NCBI GenBank assembly: GCA_900548005.1
Contig: URIZ01000011.1
Coordinates: 1 to 64,000 of the forward strand
Direction: 5' to 3'
Length of the DNA: 64,000 nt
From: an uncultured Eubacteriales bacterium
GTDB taxonomy: Bacteria; Bacillota; Clostridia; Christensenellales; CAG-917
The position numbers were made by a program, and so were the translations under genes. Shown here one piece after another: positions 1 to 8,996 of this stretch. A model generated the notes under the pieces. That model was not told the origin of the DNA and did no database searches. It was given only the letters and a program-made list of their open reading frames with translations. Each line of letters opens with the position of its first letter. Positions within the stretch are counted from its first letter, which is position 1.

Positions 1-97
1 TCTTGATGGTGGTGTCGGCAAGCATTTTGCCGTTTTCATCCAATATAACTGCTTTGGTGTAGGTTGAGCCTACGTCGCATCCGCCAAAATATTTCAT
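1..97 (-). CDS. 2-hydroxyacyl-CoA dehydratase activase (HgdC-like), 5' part only
   Basis: Only the first 32 codons lie in the window; the gene runs off the left edge. The product begins MKYFGGCDVGSTYTKAVIL, the DVGST phosphate-binding motif of the ASKHA-fold BadF/BadG/HgdC ATPases. These iron-sulfur ATPases inject a high-energy electron into a 2-hydroxyacyl-CoA dehydratase. The start has an AAGGAAGGAAA ribosome-binding site, and the gene follows the two dehydratase subunits on the same strand, so it is most likely the third gene of that operon. Assignment rests on the motif and the context. Confidence 0.8.
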   Translation of the reverse strand, partial: MKYFGGCDVGSTYTKAVILDENGKMLADTTIK

Positions 98-132
98 AAT
101 AGTTTTCCTTCCTTTTCAAAGAATTTTGCGTC

Positions 133-1677
133 TTACCACGCTTGTGAATCGTCAAAGTCCAAAAGCGTTTCGTCCACTGGCTTTTCTTGCAACACGGTTT
201 GCATATACTTGTTGACTTGCTCGCGCATATCGCGTCTGGATATCGTGCGGCTGTCCATAAGGTCTTGTTGCACCCAAATGAAGTTGTAGCCCCTTTCTCT
301 TGCTTGCTCGTCGAATATACCGACAAGACCGTCCATGCCCTTGCACGAGATTTGGTCGTACATGATGATCGTGTCCACGTTGTATTCTTCCGCCACTCGC
401 CAGCACTCGTTGAGCACGTTGGCATAGCCGCCCTTGGTGTGCGTACGCATGGTTGCGCGCTGATAGGTCTTTGCAAGGTCTTCAAGCGCATGTTCGTGCG
501 TGTCCGTGCGGAATTTGAGATAGGAAATCATCGTTTCCATGTCCATAACGACGTTGATGCCCCAGCAGTTTTCAAGCCAGTTGGCAAAAGACGTATAATA
601 GTTGGCAGGACAGCTCCACACGATCGCGCGGTGGCGCATCTCTTTGCTTGCTTTGGTCTTCTTTGCATACGCCTTTTCCATGATTTTGTTGACTTTCTTG
701 TCCACTTTCAAGAATCGTTTGTCAAAGCCGCCCGAGAGATGATAGTAGTACAATCTATACAGCCAGAACGTTGCGCCCGTCATTTGCGGATAGTTGGTCT
801 TGTTGACTTCCCACTTCTGAAGTTCGTAATCGAGTTGCTTGTTGTATCTTTCAAGAGCCTTTATAAATGCGTCCCAATCGAATTTTTCGCCCGTCTGATC
901 TTCCACGAATTTGATGAGATCCTTAATCTCGTCAACGGCGTATTTTTGCACGTCTTCGCCTTTGTATCTCAACGGAACGTTGTATACGTGAGTGGGCAGT
1001 TTGAAATATCTGTCTTGGAACGTTGTGGTCATGATAGAGCCGTCGCAAGGCATATTGCACGTGATCATGCATTTGCCGAGCTTCGGATAATCGCCTTCAA
1101 CGCACACGCCGGCCTCTGCGCTTGGCAACGGGCACACGTCCGCCGGCACGCCGAAACTCTCGATTGCGTCAAGATAAGGCGGAACGACAAGCTGATCCAC
1201 CATGCTTGAAAGGAATATGGGCATGGTCTGCATCGGGTACGCTTTGAGATTGGGAAAACCTGCGATAAACTCGACAGGGATAAGCTCGTCAATGCACACG
1301 AGTTTTTTGCTCTTTTTGTTCTTCGGGAACATCTTTTCGTCTGCTTCGAACGCAGTGAGAATAAGCCCCGTGGCGTGCTTGACGATCATGTTGAAATGAA
1401 GATGCGTCATCAAAAGTTGCGGTCCGCGCAAACCTTCGGTGTGACGATCCACAAATGCCGGCGTTGAAAGATATGTCGCCATCCAGCGATATCTCCACAG
1501 CCCCTTGACCACAGCAACGGGATTTTTGAGCACCATCACCACCATATCTTTCCAGGTGACGAGCCAACGCCAATAGTCCACAAGCGTGTCCTTAAAGCCG
1601 CGCCATTCGCGATGTTTGTACAGTCCGGTTTTGTCTTGATGCAGATTTTTGTATCCGCCGTAAGTTTTCTTTGCCAT
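133..1677 (-). CDS. 2-hydroxyacyl-CoA dehydratase, larger subunit (HgdA/HgdB family)
   Basis: A 514-residue member of the 2-hydroxyacyl-CoA dehydratase D-component family. It has several Cys residues suitable for the [4Fe-4S] cluster, in the central VCPLPSAEAGVC and CMITCNMPC stretches and in the C-terminal MYDQISCKGMDG segment typical of the family. The heterodimer removes water from a (R)-2-hydroxyacyl-CoA after one-electron activation by the activase. It starts at an ATG with an AAAGGAG site, 3 bp after the stop of the 400-residue partner. The substrate (hydroxyglutaryl, lactoyl or aryllactyl-CoA) cannot be read from the sequence. Confidence 0.85.
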   Translation of the reverse strand: MAKKTYGGYKNLHQDKTGLYKHREWRGFKDTLVDYWRWLVTWKDMVVMVLKNPVAVVKGLWRYRWMATYLSTPAFVDRHTEGLRGPQLLMTHLHFNMIVKHATGLILTAFEADEKMFPKNKKSKKLVCIDELIPVEFIAGFPNLKAYPMQTMPIFLSSMVDQLVVPPYLDAIESFGVPADVCPLPSAEAGVCVEGDYPKLGKCMITCNMPCDGSIMTTTFQDRYFKLPTHVYNVPLRYKGEDVQKYAVDEIKDLIKFVEDQTGEKFDWDAFIKALERYNKQLDYELQKWEVNKTNYPQMTGATFWLYRLYYYHLSGGFDKRFLKVDKKVNKIMEKAYAKKTKASKEMRHRAIVWSCPANYYTSFANWLENCWGINVVMDMETMISYLKFRTDTHEHALEDLAKTYQRATMRTHTKGGYANVLNECWRVAEEYNVDTIIMYDQISCKGMDGLVGIFDEQARERGYNFIWVQQDLMDSRTISRRDMREQVNKYMQTVLQEKPVDETLLDFDDSQAW

Positions 1678-1680
1678 AAC

Positions 1681-2883
1681 TCACTCCTTTGCCTTTTTCG
1701 CCTTTTGAATGTGCTTGATTTCAAGGCTTTCGACGAACGCCTGAATACGCGTTCTGAGCTGTCCGGACGCATTCGCCGTGTATTGACGGTCGATTGCGAT
1801 TGACGGAATGCCGAATTCGTTGGTCATTATGTAGGAAGCAAGCGCGCGCTCATAGCCCCAATATTCGCAGAATTTGAGCTGCTCGTACACAACGCCGTCG
1901 GCATGATAGTCTTCAACAAGTTTCTTGACAAATTGACGGCGATCTTCCACCTTTTCGTGTTCCATATATCTCGGGCATTGGCAAGTTTTCATATAATGGC
2001 GGCAAATTTGAGTGAGCACGTCTTCATCGTCGTTCAACACAATCTCTTCTCTGCCGGGCAAAGAGCCGAAACAATATCTGTCGGCACACACAAACGCGCC
2101 GCTGTCTTCAAAAAGTTTTGTGAAGTCGGAATCGTCGATTTCGCTGCCCACAAGCACGATTCTTGCCCTGTAAAACTTCTTTTGATCGGGCTCGCGATGA
2201 CGCAATTCTTCAAGCGTTTCTTCGAGTTTGTCCACGATGAGATATTTCGGACAACAATACGTTGCAAGGCAAAGCACGTGAAATTCATAGCCGGTGATGC
2301 GCGGATTTTCTTCCTTTCTAAACTCGCCGATTGCGGTGATTGCTCTGCACACTCTGTTGTGAAGTTCCACCGCTTTTCTCATCGCGTCGTCTGAGATGTC
2401 CACGCCGTACACGTCTTTGAGCTTGTCAAGCACTTTCAGACGCATCTGATTGGCATAACTCTCAACGCAATGATCGTTTGTTTTGAAGGGCATATCGAAA
2501 ATGCTCACAAAAAATTTGTCATTGTCGACAAGGCGCAACAGCTCGAAATGCTCGATTGTTCTGTTCATCTCGCTGCATGTTTCACCTGCAAAAAGCGCGG
2601 ACAAAAATCCGTAGCCGCCCTCGATTCCGCGCTCGAGCAACGCCTTTGCAAATCCGCAAATGAACGGGCTTAGATAGTAGGTTGCAATGTCCACCGACCC
2701 CGTTCGCGGCGCGCGAAGTCGCACGCTGAAACAGTTGTCAAGGTTGAGCAGCACCTCGGGAACGTGATAGCACGTGTAGCCCAACGCGATTTTGCCGTCT
2801 TCTTTGACCGCTTGCTGCACCAACTCGTTGTTGGCTTCCTGCAAGAGATTTTCAAAGTAGAGCAAATGTTTCAAATCTCTCAT
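1681..2883 (-). CDS. 2-hydroxyacyl-CoA dehydratase, smaller subunit
   Basis: A 400-residue protein paired with the 514-residue subunit and first in the operon. It has the family layout: an N-terminal ALGYTCYHVPE segment, a middle EMNRTIEHF region and the C-terminal GVVYEQLKFCEYWGYERA motif, whose Cys is typical of cluster ligands in this family. The ATG is preceded by TAGGAG at good spacing. Size and order (about 400, about 510, then the activase) resemble hgd/lcd/fld-type fermentation operons. Expected to be cytoplasmic and oxygen-sensitive. No CoA-transferase is visible nearby, so the pathway stays open. Confidence 0.85.
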   Translation of the reverse strand: MRDLKHLLYFENLLQEANNELVQQAVKEDGKIALGYTCYHVPEVLLNLDNCFSVRLRAPRTGSVDIATYYLSPFICGFAKALLERGIEGGYGFLSALFAGETCSEMNRTIEHFELLRLVDNDKFFVSIFDMPFKTNDHCVESYANQMRLKVLDKLKDVYGVDISDDAMRKAVELHNRVCRAITAIGEFRKEENPRITGYEFHVLCLATYCCPKYLIVDKLEETLEELRHREPDQKKFYRARIVLVGSEIDDSDFTKLFEDSGAFVCADRYCFGSLPGREEIVLNDDEDVLTQICRHYMKTCQCPRYMEHEKVEDRRQFVKKLVEDYHADGVVYEQLKFCEYWGYERALASYIMTNEFGIPSIAIDRQYTANASGQLRTRIQAFVESLEIKHIQKAKKAKE

Positions 2884-3088
2884 AGTTTTCTCCTATTTTA
2901 AGTTCGGTCACCGCAAAAAGCGCGATTTCCCTCGCTCTTGAATCCCTTTTTTTGACTTCCGCCTGCGCAAAAACAATATGCGAATATACACAAATCTTGC
3001 ACGCAAAATCGGTGCAAAACCTCAATCCTATTCCGCATTTTGTCCAACCGCTTCGTTGCGCGCAATATCATCATCTCATCGCGCATAA

Positions 3089-3117
3089 AATCTATATGTA
3101 TATAGTGTACCACTCAA
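3089..3117 (-). promoter_or_regulatory. Possible promoter of the dehydratase operon
   Basis: On the minus strand, TTGAGT (-35) and TAGATT (-10) are separated by 17 bp. This lies about 200 bp upstream of the first dehydratase gene. The match to consensus is only moderate and the leader would be long. Confidence 0.3.
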
Positions 3118-3248
3118 CCATTTTCGTGTCTATATCTTGAAAAAAATTCCACAATATATTTATCGATATAATCTTTAGATTTTGTATTAAAAAAATAAAT
3201 TTTTATCCTTTCCGCAAGCCGCTTTTTCTGCCGCTCATCATAAAAAAC

Positions 3249-3272
3249 AAAAACGCCGAAATCGGCGTTTTG
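3249..3272 (-). terminator. Intrinsic terminator of the opp operon
   Basis: A perfect AAACGCCGA / TCGGCGTTT stem with a 2-nt loop, followed on the minus strand by a T-rich tract. It lies about 40 bp after the stop of the last gene of the opp operon. Confidence 0.75.
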
Positions 3273-3310
3273 TTTTTCTTTTTCAAGTTTTTTATCGACA
3301 ATAATCGATG

Positions 3311-4564
3311 TCAGTCTATGCGTTGCACCTGATATGTGCCGTCCTCTCTCTCAATTGGATTGATTGTCAGCGACGCATCGTTTGAAACGATTTTGCCGTC
3401 CTTGCAATAGAGCGAATAGATTCCGTTGCCTTTTAGAGCCGCCACTTTGTCGGAATCGAGCGTGGGGGCAAGATACAGCGGGAGAATGTCCATGACAATC
3501 TCGGCACACGTTTTTGACGAGGAATACGCCGTATACGTGCCGATTGCGCTCACGTTTTCGCCGCTTGTTACATCTATAAAGTGAGTGCGCACCGTGCCGT
3601 CTTCATAGGTGTAATATCCTTCTTCTTTCTTGGCAAGCTGATAGTCTTTGAGCATAACGACGGACAACTTTTGCTTGTACGCCATTCTACCTGCGACAAT
3701 CGGCTCTTTTGCGGTCTTGTCAAACACATTTGCTTGCAAATCGTCATGCGATTCGCTCAAATTGCGAGTGAACCCGTCATAGCTTGAAATGACACCCTTG
3801 TCATAGCCTTCGCCAAGCATCGTGTTGGCGATATAATCGATCGCAAAGGCATTTTTTGTCCAGAAAAAGTCAATATATACCGGCGTTCTGTCGCCAAAAG
3901 CCGCTTTATACTCATCCGACACGACAAGCTTAACAACGTTGCCTTCCGAAAACTCGATGCGTACGTTGCTCGGATCGGACACAAGCGCAATCATTTTGTC
4001 GAAATAAGCTTTGATTTGCTCATTCTTCGCGGGATCTAATTTTTCCGCATCGCTGTCGTTTTCACAACCGAACATCTCTTGATAAACCGCATAAATCGGC
4101 GCATAATACAAAAATCTGTTGTTTGCATCGTCAAACGCTTTGAGCGCGCGATACAAAAGCGCAGGGATCTCCAATTCTTCGCCCGGATGAGCATTGAGAG
4201 TGTGTAGGTTGTTCATCCCCTCTATCTCTTCCGACGCATAAAATACCTTGTATGCGTATTCGGTTGCATCTGTATACTTCAGCGCAACGTTTCGACGATA
4301 CTTTTTGTCTTGATCTTTTGAAAAATAGTAGGTGAACACAAACTCTCCGCCACAATTTTGCTTGGACGAAGGGTTTGGCGTCACAGAAAACCACCCTGCC
4401 TGCACTCTCAACAAAATCGTGAGAACAACAGAGAAACAGATGATTGCCAGCACCAAAAACGACACGAACAATATAACGCGCAGTTTGACGTTTTTGTGTG
4501 ACACTTCGATCTGCTCTACCGGCGGGGGCGTGAGAAGATTTTTGTCTTTTGCATATCTTTTCAT
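3311..4564 (-). CDS. Membrane-anchored protein with possible ApbE-like fold
   Basis: About 417 residues with one N-terminal membrane segment (LRVILFVSFLVLAIICFSVV) and a large outside domain. I do not recognise it firmly. Three stretches follow the rhythm of FAD:protein FMN transferases (ApbE): an N-terminal LHTLNAHPGEELEIP resembling the SeLSrlN region, a central AFAIDYIANTMLGEGYDKG resembling GIAKGYAADRVA, and a C-terminal AIGTYTAYSSSKTCAEIV resembling the SVTVia...ADALAT segment. Canonical ligand residues are not preserved, so catalysis is doubtful. ATG at 4564 has an AAAGGTG site. It is the last gene after oppF, separated by a hairpin, which hints at a role at the cell surface with the transporter. 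Confidence 0.4.
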   Translation of the reverse strand: MKRYAKDKNLLTPPPVEQIEVSHKNVKLRVILFVSFLVLAIICFSVVLTILLRVQAGWFSVTPNPSSKQNCGGEFVFTYYFSKDQDKKYRRNVALKYTDATEYAYKVFYASEEIEGMNNLHTLNAHPGEELEIPALLYRALKAFDDANNRFLYYAPIYAVYQEMFGCENDSDAEKLDPAKNEQIKAYFDKMIALVSDPSNVRIEFSEGNVVKLVVSDEYKAAFGDRTPVYIDFFWTKNAFAIDYIANTMLGEGYDKGVISSYDGFTRNLSESHDDLQANVFDKTAKEPIVAGRMAYKQKLSVVMLKDYQLAKKEEGYYTYEDGTVRTHFIDVTSGENVSAIGTYTAYSSSKTCAEIVMDILPLYLAPTLDSDKVAALKGNGIYSLYCKDGKIVSNDASLTINPIEREDGTYQVQRID

Positions 4565-4582
4565 AGTCACCTTTTCGAGAAA

Positions 4583-4606
4583 AAGGTTTAGCGTCCGCTA
4601 AACCTT
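4583..4606 (-). terminator. Intrinsic terminator or attenuator between oppF and the last gene
   Basis: AAGGTTTAGCG / CGCTAAACCTT stem with a 2-nt loop, followed on the minus strand by TTTTTCTCG. It lies in the 50-bp gap after the oppF stop, so it probably lowers expression of the distal ApbE-like gene. Confidence 0.6.
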
Positions 4607-4614
4607 GTTTTTCG

Positions 4615-6234
4615 TTATCTAAGCGTCAACAGCAGGAAGAACAGGAATAGCACCAGCACCACTGCCCACAAGATAAATCCTGCGATTGCGCCCTTTTTGA
4701 ACGCTTTGAAGTTCTTGATATAATTGAACTTCTTGAAGATATATGCCGCGATTATACCCGGGATAGGCAACAGGAAGGACAACACTTTGAACCATGCGCT
4801 TCCCGTGTCATGCACAGGCGTTTCAAGAATAGGCTCGGTTGCTTCAACAGGCATCTCTGCTTCTTTTTTGGCATATTCGAGAGCCTCTTGCTCCGTCATA
4901 AACGACGAAGATTTGAGCGGAACGCCTTCTTCTCTTACGCGCTTGTACTCTTCGATCTCTTTCTTGTTGCCGAAGATGTAGTGATTGTGTCCGATGCACA
5001 CCATTTCCGGCTTATCCTCGCTGTAATCGTGCTGTGACGGATCGTAAACGAAGAGTTTTTTCTTCTTTTCGAGCTTGGGATCGGGGATCGGGATTGCCGA
5101 TATAAGCGATCTTGTATACGGATGGAGCGGGAAAGCAAAGAGTTCTTCCGCGTCCGCAATCTCCACAATCTCACCTTTGTAGATAACGCCGATTCTGTCC
5201 GAAATAAATCTGACAATTGACAAATCGTGCGCGATAAAGAGATAGGTCGTGCCTCTTTCTCTTTGGAATTTGTTGAGAAGGTTCAACACTTGCGCGCGGA
5301 TTGAAACGTCAAGCGCGGATATCGGCTCGTCGGCGACAACCAACGACGGTTCCATAATCATGGCTCTCGCAAGACCGATACGTTGACGTTGTCCGCCCGA
5401 AAATTCATGGGGATAACGTGTCAAGTGCTCAGGCAACAAGCCGATTTCTTTTATCATTTGCTCGACTTTTGCAACTCTGTCCGCCTCGTCTTTGAAGAGA
5501 TGGAAATTGTAAAGTCCTTCGGACACGATATAGTCAACAGTCGCGCGCTCGTTGAGCGATGCCGCAGGATCTTGGAAGACCATTTGGATGTTTCTGATGA
5601 CTTGTCTGTCGAGTTTGCGTGAAATCTTGCCCGAAATACGCACGCCTTTGTACTGAATCTCGCCTTTTGCGCAAGGGTTGACTCTTATGACGGCGCGTCC
5701 GATTGTGGTTTTGCCGGAGCCTGACTCACCGACAAGCGAGAACGTTTCTCCCTTGTAGATGTCAAAAGATGCGTTTTTGACCGCTTTCACAGCCTTTTCT
5801 CCCTTGCCGAAAGTGATATCAACGTTCTTGACGGAAAGGAGAATTTCTCTGCCGTTTTCATCGAGCGGACCTTGTTCGGGGAGCGTATTCACGCGGTTTT
5901 TGAGCTGATCGACTTTGGTTTTCCAATCATCGCCGATGCCCTTGAATTTTCTTTGAATCTTTGCGCCGATGCCCTTAAACCAGTCTCCGATGGCTTTACC
6001 TGCCGATTTTTTTGCAGGTTTCTCGTCTGTGGCGGCTTGTTGGTCGCTTTCTTTTTCGTCGGCATCGTGATTTTCGGCTTCGAGAGCAACGTCCGCTTGT
6101 TCGCAAACGGGCTCTTGCTCTGCCGCTTGTTCGATATGCTCTTGTTGCTCCACCGCGAGTTCTTCTTCAACGGGCGTGGAGTTGTCGAGCGCAGAGGTTT
6201 GAATATCGTCGATTATTTTATCTTTGGCCATCAT
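4615..6234 (-). CDS. oppF: Oligopeptide ABC transporter ATP-binding protein (OppF-like) with extra N- and C-terminal regions
   Basis: 539 residues. The ATPase core lies at about 130-385: Walker A GESGSGKT near 169-176, Q-loop VFQDPAASLN near 219, signature SGGQRQR near 279 and Walker B LVVADEP near 298, then the HPYTRSLISA region of Opp/Dpp ATPases. Unusual are an acidic Glu/Gln/Ala-rich N-terminal region of about 75 residues, an amphipathic segment at about 80-110, and two predicted membrane helices at about 482-500 and 514-537. OppF is normally about 310-330 residues without membrane helices. The start overlaps the oppD stop (ATGA), implying coupled translation. Confidence 0.88.
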   Translation of the reverse strand: MMAKDKIIDDIQTSALDNSTPVEEELAVEQQEHIEQAAEQEPVCEQADVALEAENHDADEKESDQQAATDEKPAKKSAGKAIGDWFKGIGAKIQRKFKGIGDDWKTKVDQLKNRVNTLPEQGPLDENGREILLSVKNVDITFGKGEKAVKAVKNASFDIYKGETFSLVGESGSGKTTIGRAVIRVNPCAKGEIQYKGVRISGKISRKLDRQVIRNIQMVFQDPAASLNERATVDYIVSEGLYNFHLFKDEADRVAKVEQMIKEIGLLPEHLTRYPHEFSGGQRQRIGLARAMIMEPSLVVADEPISALDVSIRAQVLNLLNKFQRERGTTYLFIAHDLSIVRFISDRIGVIYKGEIVEIADAEELFAFPLHPYTRSLISAIPIPDPKLEKKKKLFVYDPSQHDYSEDKPEMVCIGHNHYIFGNKKEIEEYKRVREEGVPLKSSSFMTEQEALEYAKKEAEMPVEATEPILETPVHDTGSAWFKVLSFLLPIPGIIAAYIFKKFNYIKNFKAFKKGAIAGFILWAVVLVLFLFFLLLTLR

Positions 6235-7994
6235 TCCACCTCCTCAATATTGAATGCTTTGAGCAATCTGCCGTGAATATCGCTGATGATTTCGGGTTTT
6301 TCGATTTTGGGAGCTCTCGGATCGAGAAGCCACGTTTTTGCGAAGTGTGTTTCCGTCACTTGGAACATCGGGGCTTCTTTGAGAGTATCCACTTTCAAGC
6401 AGTACGGATTTCTCGGAGCAAACGGATCTCCGATGATCTTGTTGTAAAGAGACGGCGGCGTGCCTGAGATAGAATACAGCTCGGTGTTCTTCTCTGCAAG
6501 TTGCGGCAAGGACGAAAGCAACGCCCAAGTGTACGGGTGACGCGGATCGTAGAACACTTCGTCCACCGTGCCAAGCTCAACGATTTGACCTGCATACAGC
6601 ACCGCGACTCTGTCGGCGATGTTTGCAACGACGCCAAGGTCGTGCGTGATGAAGACGATGGTGTAGTTGAACTCTTTTTGCAAGTCCTTGATGAGATTCA
6701 AGATTTGAGCCTGAATGGTAACGTCGAGTGCGGTTGTAGGCTCGTCGCAGATAAGAATCTTCGGCTGGCAAGAGAGCGCGATTGCGATGACGATACGCTG
6801 TCTCATACCGCCCGAATATTGGAAGGGATAATCGTCGTATCTGTTCTCGGCGTTGGGAATACCCACCTTTTTCATAAGATCTATGGCTTTTCTTCTCGCC
6901 TCGGCCTCGGAGCAATGTTGGTGCTTGATGATGATGGACGAGATTTGCTTGCCGATTGTGATGATCGGGTTGAGCGACGTCATAGGATCTTGGAAAACTG
7001 TTGCAATACGCGTACCGCGGATTTTCTGCCAGTCCTTTGTATACTTGACTTTAGCAAGATTGAGCGCGCAAACGCCGTGTAGTTTCGTTTCGGTCGTTCC
7101 GTCAAGGAACTTGACTCTGAACGCAATCGGATCGAAAATCTGATTGAGCTGTTCGTCACTTGTAAGATCGGCGCCGAGTCTCATTGCTTTGCGCAGTGCG
7201 GAAATCAACTTGCCGATAAGTTTTATTCTTGCAAACGGCGAATATCTTCCGACAGAGAGATAAATCTCCTTGCCGATGATTTCGTTGCGATGCACGGTGT
7301 CTTGTGAGATTTCGCCTTGAATGGCGAGCTTGTACTCTTGTTTGAGTTTCGCCATATTTTCGGCATAATATTTTGCAAATTCGACATCCGCTTTTGCCGT
7401 TTTCTTATGCTCGCGCACTGTTTGCGCAATCTTCTTTTGAAGCAACTTGATTTTCTTGTCGCAATCTGAAATTATGCCGTTGGTTTCCTTGACTTTGTCG
7501 CGTTCCTTTCTTGAATTGAGCGTGAGTTTCAGGTTGTACGCTTCTGTGCGTTTGAAGTTGAGATCGTCAATCTCGTTCTGCATTTTCTCATGCTCTTGCT
7601 CGCTGAGTGTGAACTTTTCTTTTTTCTCGGCTTTGAGTGCAAGGATTTGTTGATAGATGTCAGAGCCGAGCTCGAGCTTTGAGGCTTTGTTGAGCTCTTT
7701 TAGCACGAGATCGAGCACAAACGTATCAAACTTTGTCGGAGTTGCGACAGTGTCGGCAAGCTCGTCGTCATTGAAGAGCAACTCGCCCTGCGATATAAAA
7801 CCGTTTGAGTCCAACATGCCCGCAAAGGTCTTTGTAAAGACGGATTTGCCCGATCCGGACTCGCCGACAATCGCTATGGACTCATTTTCCAAGATATCGA
7901 GCGATATTCCGCGAATGGCAGTGAGAATCCTGCCTCTAACGCGGAATTTGACCTCGAGATCTTTTATAGATAACAAAACTTTTTTATCTTCCAT
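6231..7994 (-). CDS. oppD: Oligopeptide ABC transporter ATP-binding protein (OppD-like) with a large insertion
   Basis: 587 residues from the ATG at 7994, chosen because TGAGGAG precedes it. Walker A GESGSGKS is near residues 44-51, but the Q-loop VFQDPMTSLNPI only comes near 334; in usual OppD proteins (about 330-350 residues) these are roughly 60-80 apart. The extra 200 or so residues are Lys/Glu-rich and probably partly coiled coil (about 120-225). Signature YSGGMRQR (about 393) and Walker B ILICDEPTTALD (about 413) are intact, so ATPase activity is expected. The C-terminal RNPYCLKVDTLKEAPMF region corresponds to the oligopeptide-transporter C-terminal domain with a reduced Cys motif. Confidence 0.88.
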   Translation of the reverse strand: MEDKKVLLSIKDLEVKFRVRGRILTAIRGISLDILENESIAIVGESGSGKSVFTKTFAGMLDSNGFISQGELLFNDDELADTVATPTKFDTFVLDLVLKELNKASKLELGSDIYQQILALKAEKKEKFTLSEQEHEKMQNEIDDLNFKRTEAYNLKLTLNSRKERDKVKETNGIISDCDKKIKLLQKKIAQTVREHKKTAKADVEFAKYYAENMAKLKQEYKLAIQGEISQDTVHRNEIIGKEIYLSVGRYSPFARIKLIGKLISALRKAMRLGADLTSDEQLNQIFDPIAFRVKFLDGTTETKLHGVCALNLAKVKYTKDWQKIRGTRIATVFQDPMTSLNPIITIGKQISSIIIKHQHCSEAEARRKAIDLMKKVGIPNAENRYDDYPFQYSGGMRQRIVIAIALSCQPKILICDEPTTALDVTIQAQILNLIKDLQKEFNYTIVFITHDLGVVANIADRVAVLYAGQIVELGTVDEVFYDPRHPYTWALLSSLPQLAEKNTELYSISGTPPSLYNKIIGDPFAPRNPYCLKVDTLKEAPMFQVTETHFAKTWLLDPRAPKIEKPEIISDIHGRLLKAFNIEEVE

Positions 7995-8002
7995 ACGTCT
8001 CC

Positions 8003-8992
8003 TCACATGTGCGTTCTCGGGTCTGAAGCGTCACCGAGTTTTTGTCCCACAACATAAAGGACGACGGTTATGATTGCCGAAATCACGACGGGAGCCCAGA
8101 ATTCGAGAGCCCAGTCGGGGTTGGACATGTATGACTGAGAAGTTTCGATGATCTTGCCAAGAGACATATCCGGCATACCGATTCCGATGAAGGACAAGAA
8201 CACTTCCATTGAAATGTAGCTGGGGAGCTCGGTTGCAAGAAGCGTCATTATGACGGAGGTCATAAACGGCAAAATGTTCTTCATTGCAATACGCACAATC
8301 GACGTTCCGAGACACTTTGACGCAAGGTTGTATTCTCTGTCACGGATGATGATGACTTGCGTGCGGATGAAGTATGCAATTCCAAGCCAACCCGTTATGG
8401 TCAAAGCAAACACCATCGTCCAGAAACTTGCCGTCATGATCATGATAAGCACCGAGATGATAAGCACGTACGGCACGTTGCCGACAATGTTGTACACTTC
8501 TGTCATAAACTTGTCAAATCTCTTTGAAAAGCCCCAAATCGCACCGATTACGACGCCCACAATCATATTGATCGCCGCACACACAAAAGCAAGGCTGATT
8601 GAAATGCTTGCGCCGTACCACACGTAGTCGAAAGTGGATTGACCTGCTTCACCCGTGCCGAGAATCCAGTGTATGCTGAATCCGAATTTGTCAACGGCTT
8701 GACTTGGTTTGAGATGCTTTGCCGTGCTATCCAGAACATTGATAAAGGGTGTGGTCTTGGGATCATACCCCATCGCCGCCGGATAGATGTAGGCAAATAC
8801 AATCACAAAGAACAACAATGCAATGAAGAATATGTTGAGTTTGTTGCTAAAAAACACCCTGAACACAGACTTCCAATAGGAATATCTGGGCGCGGTGATT
8901 TTCTCGGATTCGAGATTGTTGTTGTCAACGTGAGAAAACAACTCTTCATCCGACATATTGAATTCTTGAAGGTCTATCAATTTTTCTTCCAT
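8003..8992 (-). CDS. oppC: Oligopeptide ABC transporter permease (OppC-like)
   Basis: 329 residues, about the family length. A cytoplasmic N-terminus is followed by a first helix near 50-70 and a typical binding-protein-dependent permease domain with five more helices. The EAA-like loop is visible as ASKCLGTSIVRIAMKNILP, which docks on the ATPases. The Opp-specific extended loop after helix 1 carries the TPFINVLD...GTGEAGQSTFDYVWYGA region. RBS GAGGTG. The gene begins just past the oppB stop and ends just before oppD, so all are co-transcribed. Confidence 0.9.
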   Translation of the reverse strand: MEEKLIDLQEFNMSDEELFSHVDNNNLESEKITAPRYSYWKSVFRVFFSNKLNIFFIALLFFVIVFAYIYPAAMGYDPKTTPFINVLDSTAKHLKPSQAVDKFGFSIHWILGTGEAGQSTFDYVWYGASISISLAFVCAAINMIVGVVIGAIWGFSKRFDKFMTEVYNIVGNVPYVLIISVLIMIMTASFWTMVFALTITGWLGIAYFIRTQVIIIRDREYNLASKCLGTSIVRIAMKNILPFMTSVIMTLLATELPSYISMEVFLSFIGIGMPDMSLGKIIETSQSYMSNPDWALEFWAPVVISAIITVVLYVVGQKLGDASDPRTHM

Positions 8993-8996
8993 ATCG

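Larger units (their letters stand above)
2884..3310. other. Intergenic region upstream of the dehydratase operon
   Basis: 427 bp without a convincing gene. The part next to the dehydratase operon is its leader; 3100-3240 is very AT-rich. The left part holds a possible minus-strand promoter and the right part an intrinsic terminator for the opp operon, both listed separately. Short open frames on both strands here have no ribosome-binding site and look fortuitous. Confidence 0.6.

Noticed and set aside
187..1209. Long plus-strand frame of 340 residues antisense to the dehydratase subunit
   Set aside because: His/Val/Arg-rich shadow of a well-supported minus-strand gene; many similar shadows exist throughout because of codon bias.
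3118..3248. Riboswitch or T-box upstream of the dehydratase operon
   Set aside because: No conserved T-box (TGGNACCGCG) or known aptamer motif could be recognised in the leader.
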